Assembly (NCBI RefSeq): GCF_020360975.1
Contig: NW_025408668.1
Span: 5,022,001 to 5,086,000 of the forward strand
Length of the DNA stretch: 64,000 bases
Direction of reading: 5' to 3'
Source: Hirsutella rhossiliensis
Lineage: Eukaryota > Ascomycota > Sordariomycetes > Hypocreales > Ophiocordycipitaceae
Positions 1 to 11,502 of the stretch are shown here, one piece after another. The translations under genes and the position numbers were made by a program. The notes beneath the pieces are model-generated. The model ran no database searches. It was not told where the DNA came from and saw only the letters and a list, made by a program, of their open reading frames with translations. Within the stretch, counting starts at the first letter, position 1. Each line of letters opens with the position of its first letter.

Positions 1-300
1 GCTGCTGGGGGACCCGGGCCTACGTCCACCGGTCTGAGGGGTCCAAGGTTGGTCGACCGGGCTATGCCCGATACGGGCGGCCGTAGGGGGGCCGCCTGTC
101 CTAGGGGCTTCCGGCCCACCGGATCTCGCCCTGTCGCGGTCCCGCGCATAGGGCTCCATGCACACCGCGCTGCTCCTGTGGCGGGAGACATCGCCGGGGG
201 GCGGGTCTATTGCAAGTGGTTGTTTCCGGGTTCGGAACATTTCGTGCGATTTGTTGGTTTGATAGTTTGAAAAAATCTTTGGGCTTTCACCTCTAATTAC
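1..300. other. GC-rich segment not saturated with RIP, at the window edge
   Basis: This stretch keeps CA and TG dinucleotides and is strongly GC-rich, unlike almost everything after about 1.1 kb. On the minus strand an ATG at 240-238 opens a frame with no stop for 80 codons up to the window edge. The frame is rich in Pro, Arg and Gly, and the plus strand is also open here, as expected of GC-rich DNA, so I do not claim a gene. It may be the edge of gene-containing DNA or of an unmutated repeat. I recognise no product. Confidence 0.4.
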
Positions 301-594
301 TAAACCGTGAGAAAGAGGAGTAGTGGGTATGATTGTGTAAATGCGGCGGGTCACGGGATCCGGCAGATCACTGGTAAATCACTTAGTTGCCGACATTTTT
401 CACTAAGATTACTTATTGTCCGTACGACGGATACGAAGGTAGGTAGGAAGATAGTTAAAGAGGTGATCTTAGTAGTTATATTGCTTAGAGGGTAGCTAGA
501 AAGCTTGCTTAAGAAAAGGATATCTAGTAGATATAAGTCACTTTACATAAAAAGCTCCTCCCTTTCTTTCTTCTAATTATTCGTTCGATCCCTC
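301..594. other. Mixed-composition intergenic DNA, no gene seen
   Basis: Some CA and TG remain up to about 400 and then thin out, giving a gradual change towards the AT-rich state. Short open frames exist, such as one from 307 to 495, but they start at GTG and lack any recognisable motif. I see no gene here. Confidence 0.4.
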
Positions 595-737
595 TAGGCA
601 GCAAAGTATTATTCTAGGCAACTAGTCTTAGATCTAGGAATTTATCTTAGGCAGCAGAGTATTATTCTAGGCAACTAGTCTTAGATCTAGGAATTTATCT
701 TAGGCAGCTAAGTAATTATTCTAGGCAGCTATTCTTA
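595..737. repeat. 53-bp tandem repeat, about 2.7 copies
   Basis: Unit 1 is 595-647, unit 2 is 648-700 and a partial third unit runs from 701 to about 737. The first two units differ at one base. The unit contains several TAGGCA-type hexamers. The array lies in DNA that still has some CA and TG, and it does not resemble either copia LTR, the gypsy LTR or the LINE. Confidence 0.85.
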
Positions 738-1125
738 TGTCTAGACATTTCCTTCCCTTTTAAAGGAAGACCGATTTAGTATTGCTAATAATATAACAAT
801 AAAGTAGTTCTTAGTAAGCTAAGGGCGCGGGCGGAAGGATAAGGGCAGGCACAATTAAGTCTAAATAATAATGCATGTTTTCTATCTAGGGGCTAGGTAT
901 CGATACACGGCGTCAGGATAAATTTCCACGGAAAGTGGATCAACGTGGCGTAGGCCGTGGCGGAGGTCCGATGTCGCAAATTCATGTGCGCGCACTCCCG
1001 GCTATAGGAGACCGGCCCCTTCCAGGGTCCGCCAATGCCTTGAGGAACGGAACTAGAGCATTTAGTTTGGTTTTCACACTAACAGGTCTGTTGAGAAGAT
1101 AAGGCTTGCTCCCGATAGTGTGGCT
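738..1125. other. Intergenic DNA with an unsaturated GC-rich island (about 885-1125)
   Basis: From about 885 to 1125 the sequence is rich in CA, TG and CG and looks unmutated, flanked by AT-rich DNA. I looked for tRNA-like arms and 5S rRNA-like sequence and found neither. It may be a fragment of a gene or of a repeat that escaped RIP. Its product, if any, is unknown. Confidence 0.35.
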
Positions 1126-1263
1126 GCTTGGACGCTATTTTACCCCGCTATAATACGGTGGGTTAAGGGCGAGCGGGGTAAGGACGTAAAGGAGATCTTT
1201 ACCGAGCTATTATCTCGAAGGGCGAAGGAGTCCGAACCGTTTATAAATTATATAGTAAAGTAT

Positions 1264-1668
1264 AATAAATTTAAGTATTACTATTTACCTAAGACTAAGT
1301 CTCTATTTAGCTAGGAGTCTCTTAAATTCTCCTCTTTTAATTAGCTATATTATATCTTAGTTATTAAATAAAAATTTAAAGTATATTAAAGTACTTATCT
1401 TATACGTCGCGCTTACCTCGCGTAGGGGTAAACCCCTATAGTAGGGCCTCTCCCTAAGGGGGACCCCTCCCTTACTAGCTTAGGCGCTCGAGTATATTAT
1501 TTTATAGTTAGAGCTATCTAGGGGTTTTTATAGATTTTTCGCTAAAGGAACAGTAAAAAAATAGTACTTATAAGATATTAGTATAAGATATTAAGGTACC
1601 TTACTATTACTAGTATTAGCTAAATAGAGATTTAGTCTTAGGTAAATAGTAATACTTATAAATTTATT
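1264..1668. repeat. Inverted repeat with about 50-bp arms and a 300-bp spacer
   Basis: Arm 1 (about 1264-1312) and arm 2 (about 1618-1668) are reverse complements with one small indel and few mismatches. They enclose about 305 bp that contains a GC-richer patch. This could be a small TIR element (MITE) of about 405 bp or a foldback remnant. No clear flanking duplication was found. Confidence 0.6.
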
Positions 1669-1687
1669 AAGAATTAACTTAATACCT

Positions 1688-1855
1688 TTATTATTAAGAT
1701 TATACTAGTAACTTATTTAAAGGTATCTAGAACTTCGGTATTAAATAGGAGGGAAAAACTAAAGTACTTAGAGGAAAACCCTCCCCTCTTTTATAGCTAG
1801 TCCGCCCTTATACTAGGTCGCGGTTATAATATATAGGAATCTTACGCTAGCTATC
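1688..1855 (-). mobile_element. LINE 3'-end fragment, Tad1-like family, RIP-mutated
   Basis: The sequence from the TTATTATTAAG start to about 1855 matches the left ends of the LINE copies at 24,997 and 48,812, including the GAGGGAAAAACTAAAGTACTT block. In those copies this is the 3' end, with the (TAA)n tail read on the minus strand. Similarity fades after about 1855, so this is either a diverged subfamily or a short fragment. Confidence 0.6.
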
Positions 1856-3886
1856 TTAAGTATCGTTATAGTTAGTCGGAATCGTATTAGCCCTACTATA
1901 AAGTAACCTTAGAAAGTAACTCCTTTACGTACGCGGGGTATATAGCGTTAATCGGTAGTACGAGCGTTTTTAGTTAATAGTTAATAGTTAATTATATAAT
2001 TATCTTTAACCTTATCCTATAATAATATCTTCTTAGGCTTTACTTTATTTTTCCGCTATAAGGCTTAGCTAGCTATTTTTTTTATTAATACCAGCCTTTA
2101 GCCGGGCTAGTAGTCGGGTTATTATACTAGCTTCGCGCTATACTTATTAAGTTACTAGTATCGGCCCTAAGTTTTTATTTTCCTAGTTAAGGGGCCTAGA
2201 CTAGGGTTAAGGGGAGGTCCTAACGAATTTATCGCTAGGTCTAGGTAAGCGAGGTCCGGGCCGGTCTACTTATAGCGGGGCTAGACTACTAGTATATTTA
2301 TAAGCGCTTTTAAAAGCGCTAATTAGCTAATTAATAAGTAGGTTAGCGTAGTTTACTAGTCCGACTAAAAATTAATCGTGCCCTTAGCCGGATTTAAACC
2401 GACTTTAGTATTATAGCTAGTAGGCTTCCTAGGTATATAACTACTATATTATAAGGTCGACTTAATACCTTTAATTAATTACTTAAAGTAGGATAATATT
2501 AATATTAATTTAGAGCTAAAGGTATTACCTTAGTAAGTACTATTAGTAAAACCTACCCCGCTACTTATATATACCTCCTTAACGTTAGGTATATTAAGTT
2601 TAAGGGAAATATATAGTAACTTAGGGTAGGTTAAAGCTATTATTATTTAATATAAGGCTAAGAAATATAAGCTTCCCTTTTAATTTACTACTATAATCCC
2701 TATAAATTATAATATATTTTTATAGTTAGTACTATTTATCCTAGTATTTATTAAGGTCCTACTAGTCCTTTATTAAATAAGGACTTAGTCTATTAATAGG
2801 ATAGACCTTAATAACTAGATTACTATATACCTTAATATTAATACTAACTCTAGGTTTATATAAGAGTCTAGGCGTTACTTAGATAGTTAATAAGTATAGT
2901 TAATTAATAAGCTAGGCAGCTTAGTTAATTCGTTACCTTTTATTATATATATATAATACGTTATATATAGTAGAGGGGGGTAGTAGCGTAACTATAGCCT
3001 ATACCTTTACTTACTCTATAATAGTATAATATACTATTTATTTTACCCTCTTTATATCCCTATATATAGAATAGCTATTTTTAGCTACCTTTAAAGCTAA
3101 CGTTTAATTACTTAGTTTAGTTAAACTACCTATACTAAGATATATATACGTAAAATATCTATACTCTTATAATCGTAAAATTAAAGTAAATATAATACTT
3201 AGTTTACCTAGGTAATTAAGAGCCTCTTATAATAATAAGGCTTTATACGACTAAGAGTAGTACTATTATACCTTAGTAAGTTTAATAGCTCTTTTATAGA
3301 GCTTAAGCTATAGCTACTTTATATAAAAGCAAAGCTCTATATTAATAACGCTATAATAAGAGATATCCGCGCTTAATTTAACTATCTTTACTTAAGCCTA
3401 TCCTTATACCTATAAAGGTATCTTTTACCGTTTACGTATATTAGTATAAATAAACTAGCTAACCTCCTTATAAAACTCTATATTAATTATAGCGAACCTA
3501 ATATAGCTAAGTTAGTAGGCTAAGAGCTTATAATACTCTATTAAAAGTAAAATAAAGCTATTTTAGCCTACCTTATATAGTTTAAAAAAGTACTTTATTA
3601 AGTAGATATATATAGGTAGCTTAATATAGTAAAGTATAATTACTTTATTATAAGCTTAAATATAGATTAATATACTTATTTAAGTAAAAGGTTTATATTA
3701 TTAAATATATATACCGATCTTATCCGCTTTCTTTATAAGCTAAGTAGTAATAAGTTTCTTTTTTTATTTTCTTCTATAGTATAAGAAGAAGATAGCGCTA
3801 GTAATACTATAGATATCTCTATCTTTACCTTAAGGATTAAAGATAGAAAGAGGTAGTAATAAAAAGGTCGCTATATAAGCTATAAT
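1856..3886. other. Unidentified RIP-saturated DNA
   Basis: About 2 kb is almost devoid of CA and TG. I searched by eye for RT signatures (the YxDD box, PQGSPLSP), integrase motifs, zinc knuckles and the LTRs of the families in this window and found none. It could be the body of the LINE relative whose 3' end lies at 1688, or another decayed repeat. I assign no function. Confidence 0.4.
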
Positions 3887-4334
3887 TATCGCGAAGCATA
3901 GCTTAATTTTATAGTTCTTAGAAATATCCCTTAGTAAGAGGGACTAAGGAAGCTAAAAACACTTAGTATAAAAGAAGGAAGAAGGAGCTAAAAGGAGGTA
4001 TAAAGAAAAGGGTAGGGGTATAAAGGGAAGTAAAAGTAGTAATAGCCTCTTATAAAGGTAGTAAGAGATAAGACGGATATACTAGTAACGGCTAGAAAAA
4101 AAGGGAAAACTTAGTAAAAAGCTTAGTAGTTAAGAGGATATTAATAGCTTCTTTAAGCGACTTTTTCTTTATTAATTAAGATATAAAATAGGTATAAAGA
4201 AAAGCGTTAGATAAAGGAAAGAAAGAGAATTAAAGTAATATAATAATTACTCCCTTATTATAATTACTACCCCTTATAAGAATTAAATATATCTACCTTA
4301 CTTATCTAACCCCTTACTTTTACTTTTACCTTTA
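3887..4334 (+). repeat. copia-2 LTR, plus orientation, truncated at its 3' side
   Basis: It begins TATCGCGAAGCATAG, as in the other copia-2 LTRs, and matches their first 448 bp. It stops where a copia-1 LTR (TATAAGGAATAG) begins at 4335, so the copia-1 element was inserted into this LTR. The missing last 40 or so bases are not found elsewhere in the window in a position that would complete it. Confidence 0.8.
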
Positions 4335-4528
4335 TATAAGGAATAGTATTCTTATTATAAATAAAGTAGCTATAATATACTCTCTTAATTATATAAGCTA
4401 ATAAGTAGTATATTAATTATAGATAAAATCCTATCCTATAAAATTAAATTCGCTCGTTATTTTATATATTATTATATATTAAACGGGCTACTGGTTATCG
4501 TATAATTAGGAATTAAAGGAATAGAGCT
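4335..4528 (+). repeat. copia-1 LTR, first part (element #3), split by the copia-2 pair
   Basis: These 194 bp match the start of the copia-1 LTR. They join with 17,200-17,573 (374 bp) to give 568 bp, exactly the length of the long copia-1 LTR elsewhere in the window. The AGAGCT at 4523-4528 is repeated at 17,194-17,199, which marks the target-site duplication of what was inserted between them. Confidence 0.9.
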
Positions 4529-5005
4529 TCTTATAAAGAGAGATATAAGAAATATATATAAAATATACGAAGGTAAAATTAAAAGTAAGGGGTCGGATAG
4601 GTAGGGTAGAGAGATTTAATTCTTATAGGGGCAGTAATTATAGTAAGGGAATAATTATTTTATTATATTAATTCTCCTTCTTTCCTTTATATAACGCCCC
4701 TCTTTATACCTATCTAATATCTTAATTAATAAAGAAGATCCTACTTAAAGAAGCTATTAATATCCTTTTAACTACTAAGCTTTTTACTAGTTTTTCCCTT
4801 CTTTTCTAGCCGTTACTAATATATCCGTCTTATCTTTCGCTACTTTTATAGGAAGCTATCGCTACTTCTACTTCCCTTCTTACCCCTACGCTCCTCCCTA
4901 TACCTCCTTTTAGCTCCTTCCTTAAAACCTATTTTTTAGCTTCCTAGGTCCCTCGTACTAAGAGATATCTCTAAGAACTACGAAATTAGGCTATACTTCG
5001 CGATA
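4529..5005 (-). repeat. 3' LTR of copia-2 #1
   Basis: 477 bp, the same length as the 5' LTR of this element and 10 bp shorter than both LTRs of its neighbour. It ends against the copia-1 LTR target (AGAGCT, 4523-4528) on the left. Confidence 0.85.
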
Positions 5006-5311
5006 TACCCCCTTAGCTATAGCCTACCCTTATAGAAAGGGTAAAGCTAAATACCTAGGCTAGTAAGCGTATAAAGGAGGTCTTAGTCTATACTTATCCC
5101 CTACTTAAGAAATCTAGGTTTTAGTCCTAGGCTCTTTTAGACCTACTTTAGGAAAAAGGGGCCTTAAAAAGGAAATTAAGTCTTATAAGAAAGGGGGGCT
5201 TCTCTAAGGATAAGTCTCTAAAAAGGGGGCCTTTAAGAAGAATAAGTCTTAATTAAGCTAGGGGCCCTCCTTTAGGATAAGTCCTAATTCCTCTCTTTAG
5301 CTATAGACGTC

Positions 5312-8300
5312 TCCTTCCTCCTACGTACTATTAGCTCCTCTTATAGACTCTTAAAGCGGGCTTCTAAGGATAGCTTCTCTCGAACGTTTTCTAGCTTAAT
5401 TTACTATAAAAAGATAGCTAGCTTTTACTTTAGTAAGGGCTTTATAAGACCGTTAGCTTTTATTAATACTATTAGAACCTAATAGACGGAAATAAGTCCC
5501 CTTTAAACCTCTTAGTATAACTAATACTAGTAGATATCGATATACTATAGCTAGGTTAATAGCTTACTATTTTCTATAAAAATTCGTATAGTTTATATAT
5601 TATCGTATTTTATAGTTAATAGGGTTAGAATTTATAGTTATAGAGATATTAATAGCCGGCTAAGGAAAATCGCTTCTTTTAATACTTTTAAAAGAGCTAG
5701 TAGCTCTGCCTCTATACTTAAGGTTATAATAATAGCTTACTTCGAAGCTCTCTAAGTAATAGTTCCTTTAAAAAGGGATATAATATACCCCTATAAGCTC
5801 TTTCTATTTAAGGAATTATCTATAAAGGACGAATCGCTTAAATAAATAAAGATTTCGGTAGCTAGTTTCCTTCCCTACCCTTTTAGGCATAGACTATATA
5901 ATCTTATTAAATAGAGATAAAAGATTGCTTAGTCTACTACTTCTTAGTGCCTAGGGCTAGGATTTTAGTTATACTTAGCTAGGTAAGAGACCGTAAAAGA
6001 GATATCCGGTCTAGTAGAAATAGCTAAAAAAAAAAGTAAGGAGCCTACCTTTTATTAATATTAGTATTTCTCTTACTCCCTAGCTTAAAAGGACGGATTA
6101 AGTAAAAGATCTTTATTTAATATAAGTATAAAGGGAAGCTTCTTATCGAGGGAATTAAGGAGGAATTTATAAGCGACCTTATTAATATAGGCGTCCTAGG
6201 TAAGCTAGATAGTCCGTTAGGACCTATTTTAAAGGATTCGTATCCCTAGGAACTACTTTAGCTCCCTTAGCTTAGTTATCTTATACCTTTATTATAGGCC
6301 TTTTATAGCCTCCCTAGTATTTACTTCTTCCTCTTTTAAGTAGGCCTAGATAATATCGTCGACGTAAAAGACGACTATAATTTTACCCTTCTATATTATA
6401 TATAGTTCCTAAGGGACTTTCTTAAAGCCTAGGGCTTTAAGGGAACCTATTAAATACTATTATAAAAGAAGGGGCGATCTTCGTAATCTATATAGAGCTT
6501 TCCTAAGCTATAGAACCTTTCTTAGTTATTAGAAACTAAGAGGAAGTCGTATATAGATAACTTTTTCTTCCTTAAGTAGGTAGTTAATAAAGGCGTTAAC
6601 TATATCTATCTAATTAAGTTTAAGGTAGAATTCTACTACTATAGCTATAAGGGTCTAAAAAGATATCCTTACTAAGGTAGTTGCCTTAGTAGGTAAATCC
6701 CCTTTTTCCTATTAATTCCTATAGATAACTAGCCGGGCTTTATACTTTTAAAGGAAGCTATATTTATTAGTCTTATAGATAAAGACCTACTTATAGCTAA
6801 GGACCTATTTTCCTCTTACCTTTTCCTTAAGGACCTCTTTAAAAGACCCTATCTCTTTATATAAAGCTAGGTAGTCTTTTTAGGCCTAGAAAAACTAATC
6901 TCTAAAGGGGTGTTTTTCTAGCTACTTTTAGTTTACTAGTAGGTCTAGGAGGTCTCTTTTATATACCTTCCTTACTAATAGTAGCTTAAAAAGCTAGCTT
7001 GCTATAAACGCTCTATAGGAACCGTCTTTTATTAGCGTTAGGTAGAAGTCGGAAAAACGATCGAAATAAAAGAGAGGTTAGTTTTCTTTAGTAACTATAT
7101 CGAGCCCTATACCTTCCTTTACTTCTTAAAGTAGGGATAAAAAGGCAGCTAGGTAATCTTTTAAGAAAGGTACCTTTCTTACCCCCTTAAGGGTTAAGAT
7201 AGGAAGACTAACCGAAAAAACTACTTCTAGATCTTCTTTTTATATAAGAGGAGGCGTAGGTAGGTAAGCGTATTTTAGCTTTACCGCTTTCTTATAGTCT
7301 CCTTCTTTATCTAGATTATTTAATCTAGTAGCTTCCTCTTCTTTTTCTTTCTTAAAGTCAGCGTTATCCTCGACTACTTTAACGTTAGTTTCTTCTTTTA
7401 TTTCCTTATCTAAGGCCTCTTCTTATAACTATTAAGAAGGGGGAAATTAGATCTTTTAAATTAGCTAACGTTATATAAGTAAGAGGGGCTATTAATCCCT
7501 CTTTTTATTAAAGAAGCTAAATTCGTCGAAAATTATATCCTTAGTTAAAATAACCTTCCTTAAAAGAGGAATCTAAATCCGGAAGATATTTATAGAGTTA
7601 TAACTAACGAGGTAACTAATAAAGGCTCTAGGATTAAGCTTTCTTTTCTTTTTCCTTTTTAGCTATATATCGGTAGTTATAGTATATACCTTATAGCTAT
7701 AGGTATAAAGGTAGGCTAGCGAGGCCCTCTTCTTTATAAAGAGCTTAAAGGGGGATTTCTAGTCTATTCCTTAGTTTAGTTCCCTAGGGTCCTTAAGGTC
7801 CCTAGGGGTCTAGTTTTAAAGGTAATAGGTAGTCTTAACGACTTCCCTTTAAAGGTCGTATAGAAGCTTTATAGTAAGTCTTATTATATAGGCCCTTTCT
7901 ATTATAGTACCCCTTAATCTTTCTACCCCTCCGTTCTAGGCCTAGGTATTTAATATTAATAGGAGGGGTAAAATGCCCCTTTTTTAAAGCTATTTTAAGA
8001 TATCCTTTATAAATAGCTCTCTATTAAACCGTATCTTCTTTACCTTATAGCTAAAGTAGGATTTTATTTAGTTAATAAAGTCCTAGAAAGCAAACTAGTT
8101 ATACTTACTTAGGTAGGTCTATAAGAAATAAGGGAAAACTATCCTTAAAAAAGTATCTATAAAAAATATTACCTTAATAAAGCTTTCCTAGTCCCTAGAG
8201 ACGTCGGTTTAATCGACCTAAATTTCCTTATATAGCTAGTCCGGCCGTAAAGGCATTCGTCTAGAAATTCGTTTCTTAGTCTTTCCTTAGCTATAGTATT

Positions 8301-10250
8301 TATATTTAATAGTCTTTAGGCCCCTTATTCGTACGCCCTATTATAGGCCTAGCTTATATAAAGCTAGGGGGCCTAGGTAATTAAGTTATATATACTAAAA
8401 AAGACCGTCTTCTTTAGCTACTAAAAGAGGGTCCTTAAAACCTACCTTCTTAGTAGGGAAAGCTAACTTCTTAAGAGATTACTTCCTAAGGATAAGTCGG
8501 AATTCGAGAATAAATTAACCGAATTTTTCCTCGATAAGCCTAATAGTCTAATTCTTCTAGACTAGCCTTATAAGCTTAGATATTATATCTTAGAAGATTC
8601 CTTCCTTTTAAAGAAAGCGGAAGGAAATTAAGCTCGTTAAAAATTAAGGGTAAAAAGCTACCCTTTTTTATCGAAGAATTTATATAGACCTATTAGGTAA
8701 TTTTATCGTGAAATTAACCCTTCCGTATCCCTCTATCTATACGGTTAATTCCCTAGTAATAAGATATTCCCTTTATACCTTCTTAAAGGACCGGAATCGT
8801 AAGAGTATATTATAGATATCGAGGGAAGTACTAGAGTTAAGGATAGCTAATTTTTATAGGGGATATTTAGAGGGTCCTAATAGGTAGTCTTACTAATCTA
8901 TAGGGAAGATAAATACCGGATTTACTATACTAACGATTTTTCCTTAAATTTACGGCTCGAATAAGGGCAGCGGCGTTAGTTACTATTTCTTAGTAACCCG
9001 AATCTTATCTATCTTCTTCTATAATAAGGGGTCCTCCTTAAGAGACTATTATATCGTTTCTTATAGCCTCTTTAAAGGGTTAAATCCTTTAGGTCGGTTT
9101 TCCTCGAAGACCTACTAGTATTATAATAATCGATAACCTAGGGATTTATATACTAAGTAGCCGTTTCGTTGTTTAGTCTTTTATTTCTTTAAGGAATCCT
9201 TATCCCGATCTAGAAGGTCTACTTAAAAACCTCCTCTTTTTACCCCTTATTACTAATTTTAATAAGGTTCGATTTCGACTAGTTCCTTAATTTTTCGACT
9301 AACGGACTAAAAGGTCTATTAAGGGACTAGTTAGGCCGGTCTAACTAATAAGACCGGGGCCGGGCCCGGAGTAAGAGGCGGAGCTAGGGCCGGGCCTAAG
9401 GCAGCCGTTAAAGATAAGGTTAATGCTCTTAAGGGAGGTAGAGCTAAAGGGGCAATAGCTATAGTAGTAGTAGCGGGAACCGTAGTAATAGGGGCTATAG
9501 TAGCTATAAGGGTAGTAGGTCGAGCCGTCTAGGTCGAGTACTAGCTATAAAGGAATAAGACTACTTACTATTATACTCTAGTAGCCTCTTTATTTAGTTC
9601 CTAGCTAGCTTCTCGAAAGATAGTTAAGTAACCGTTATTAATAGGCTTTATTAATAAAGATATATCCTATAGCTACTAGCTAGAAAGAGCTTTTATAAGG
9701 AAGTATTAGTTAGCTTCCTTAAGGATTTCTTCCTACTTAGCTAGCTACGAAGAAGCTAGTAAGTTCTTAGTAAAAAAGGCTCCTAGGTAGGCCGTATAGG
9801 TCTTCCTAATACGGTTAGTTATATAGCCCCTTAAGGGAGCTATCGAAGTCTTAAGCTTTAAAAGCTACTACCTAAGAGTCTCTTCCTCTTAAAAAGAGAT
9901 TAGCTTTATAGTACTAATAGATTCCGTTATCGCTATACGTATAGTAGTTAATAGCTTCGTCTTATAGAGGTACTCCTTTTAGTAACTCTTATAGTCGCCT
10001 AAGGTAGTAGAATAAGCTCTTTACTATACGGAGGTTAGCTTAAAGAAGAGGGAAGCTCTATCTATAAATTCCGTTGCCTTAGGATAAAAAGGGGGCTTAA
10101 GAGGGTCCTACTTATTAGAGAAGACTAAATTATAGATAGTCCTATCTATACGAGCCTATAGCTCCTTTACCTACTTATCTTAATCTTAAGGCTCTATAAG
10201 AATCGTCTTATAGACTATAGGGGCGGTAAAAGAGTTATTTTTTAATATCG
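5312..10250 (-). pseudogene. gag-pol polyprotein of copia-2 #1, decayed
   Basis: Limits are estimated by mirroring the better-preserved copy at 11,503-16,400. The order on the minus strand is gag, protease-like region, integrase, RT, RNase H. RIP has removed ATG codons and turned Gln and Trp codons into stops, so no product is possible. Integrase, RT and RNase H blocks can still be aligned with those of the plus-strand copy. Confidence 0.8.
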
Positions 10251-10392
10251 TTATAAAGAGAAGAGGTAGAAAAGTTAGTTAAAATTAGCTTTCTTAGTAA
10301 GAAGGGTAAAAGGGAGCTATAAGGGATATAAGAAAGGTGCCTTTTATAGTAGCTAGAAGGTATAGGAATTCTATTCCTCTTAAGCTTATAAC

Positions 10393-10869
10393 TCTTATAA
10401 CGAAAGATATAAGAAATATATATAAAATATATAAAGGTAAAATTAAAAGTAAGGGGTTATATAGGTAGGGTAGAGAGATTTAATTCTTATAGGGGTAGTA
10501 ATTATAGTAAGGGAATAATTATTTTATTGCCTTAATTCTCCTTCTTTCTTTTATTTAACGCCTTTCTTTATACCTATTTAGTATCTTAATTAATAAAGAA
10601 GATCCTACTTAAAGAAGCTATTAATATCCTTTTAACTACCGAGCTTTTTACTAGTTTTTCCCTTCTTTTCTAGCCGTTACTAGTATATCCGTCTTATCTT
10701 TTACTACCTCTATAGGAAGCTATTACTACTTTTACTTCCCCTCTTACCCTTACCCTCCTCTCTATACCTCCTTTTAGCTCCTTCCTTAAAACCTATTTTT
10801 TAGCTTCCTAGGTCCCTCGTACTAAGGGATATCTCCGAGAACTATAAAATTAAGCTATGCTTCGCGATA
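10393..10869 (-). repeat. 5' LTR of copia-2 #1
   Basis: 477 bp. Its outer end (plus strand ...CTTCGCGATA) is separated from the outer end of the next LTR (TATCGCGAAG...) by only GAGC. In the element's own direction the LTR is followed by a decayed version of the GTTATGAGCCCGG primer site. Confidence 0.85.
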
Positions 10870-10873
10870 GAGC
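10870..10873. other. GAGC spacer between two head-to-head LTR elements
   Basis: Four bases separate two inverted LTR ends. With the first base of the right LTR this reads GAGCT, the same motif as the duplication flanking the whole pair (4523-4528 and 17,194-17,199). That fits two successive insertions at one target. The surrounding 30 or so bases form a near-perfect palindrome. Confidence 0.7.
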
Positions 10874-11360
10874 TATCGCGAAGCGTAGCCTAATTTCGTA
10901 GTTCTTAGAGATATCCCTTAGCACGAGGGACTAAGGAAGCTAAAAACACCCGGTATAGAAGAAGGAAGAAGGAGCTAAAAAGAGGTATAGAAAGGAGGGT
11001 AGGGGCATAAGGGGGAGCAGAAGTAGCGATAGCTTCCTATAAAGGTAGCGAAAGATAAGACGGATATACCGGCAACGGCTAGAAAAGAGGGGAAAAAACC
11101 GGTAAAAAGCTCGGTAGTTAAAAGGATATTAATAGCTTTTTTAAGTAGGATCTTCTTTATTAATTAAGATGCTAGATAGGTATAAAGAGGCGAGTTAGAT
11201 AAAGGAAAGAAGGATAATTAAAGCAATATAATAATTACTCCCCTACCTTTATTACTACTCTTATAAGAATTAAATCTCTCTGCCTTACCTATCTAACCCC
11301 TTACTTTTAATTTTACCTTTATATATTTTTTATATACTTCTTATATCTCTCTTTACGAGA
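10874..11360 (+). repeat. 5' LTR of copia-2 #2
   Basis: 487 bp, beginning TATCGCGAAGCGTAG (probably TG at the start before mutation) and ending CTCTCTTTACGAGA. It would hold the promoter and the U3, R and U5 regions. Confidence 0.88.
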
Positions 11361-11376
11361 GTTATAAGCCCGGGAG
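11361..11376 (+). promoter_or_regulatory. Primer-binding site of initiator tRNA-Met half type
   Basis: GTTATAAGCCCGGGAG directly follows the 5' LTR. Undoing one TG-to-TA change gives GTTATGAGCCCGG, the complement of the anticodon arm of eukaryotic initiator tRNA-Met (GGGCUCAUAAC). Drosophila copia is known to prime from a cleaved initiator tRNA at such a site. The same motif follows the canonical copia-1 LTRs. Confidence 0.75.
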
Positions 11377-11502
11377 GAATAGTATTCCTATACCTTCCGG
11401 CTGCTATAAAAGGCACCCTTCTTATATCCCTCGTAGCTCCCTTTTATCCCTCTTACTAGAAAAGCCGATTTTTAACCGACTTTTCTACTCTTCCCCGCAA
11501 CG

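Larger units (their letters stand above)
4529..10869 (-). mobile_element. Ty1/copia retrotransposon copia-2 #1, minus strand, RIP-mutated
   Basis: This 6,341-bp element reads right to left. It has two 477-bp LTRs (4529-5005 and 10,393-10,869), a polypurine tract just inside the left LTR (plus-strand CCCCCTTAG at 5008-5016), and a body that is the reverse complement of copia-2 #2 along its whole length. The primer site beside the right LTR is mutated but alignable. The gag-pol frame occupies roughly 5,300-10,250 and is full of TAA/TAG where Gln or Trp is expected. It lies head to head with copia-2 #2, so the two 5' LTRs abut at 10,870. Confidence 0.9.

Noticed and set aside
49..270. Open frame of 73 codons on the plus strand
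   Set aside because: It starts at TTG, lies in GC-rich DNA that is open on both strands, and has no recognisable motif.
307..495. Open frame of 62 codons
   Set aside because: It starts at GTG, has no motif, and lies in mixed-composition DNA.
595..737. CRISPR array
   Set aside because: The units are contiguous, without variable spacers, and the setting is fungal.
1..1125. Telomere or rDNA at the left end
   Set aside because: No TTAGGG array and no sequence recognisable as rRNA or 5S rRNA was found.
1120..1314. Open frame of 64 codons
   Set aside because: It starts at GTG, and its last third is one arm of the inverted repeat at 1264-1668, so it is not a gene.
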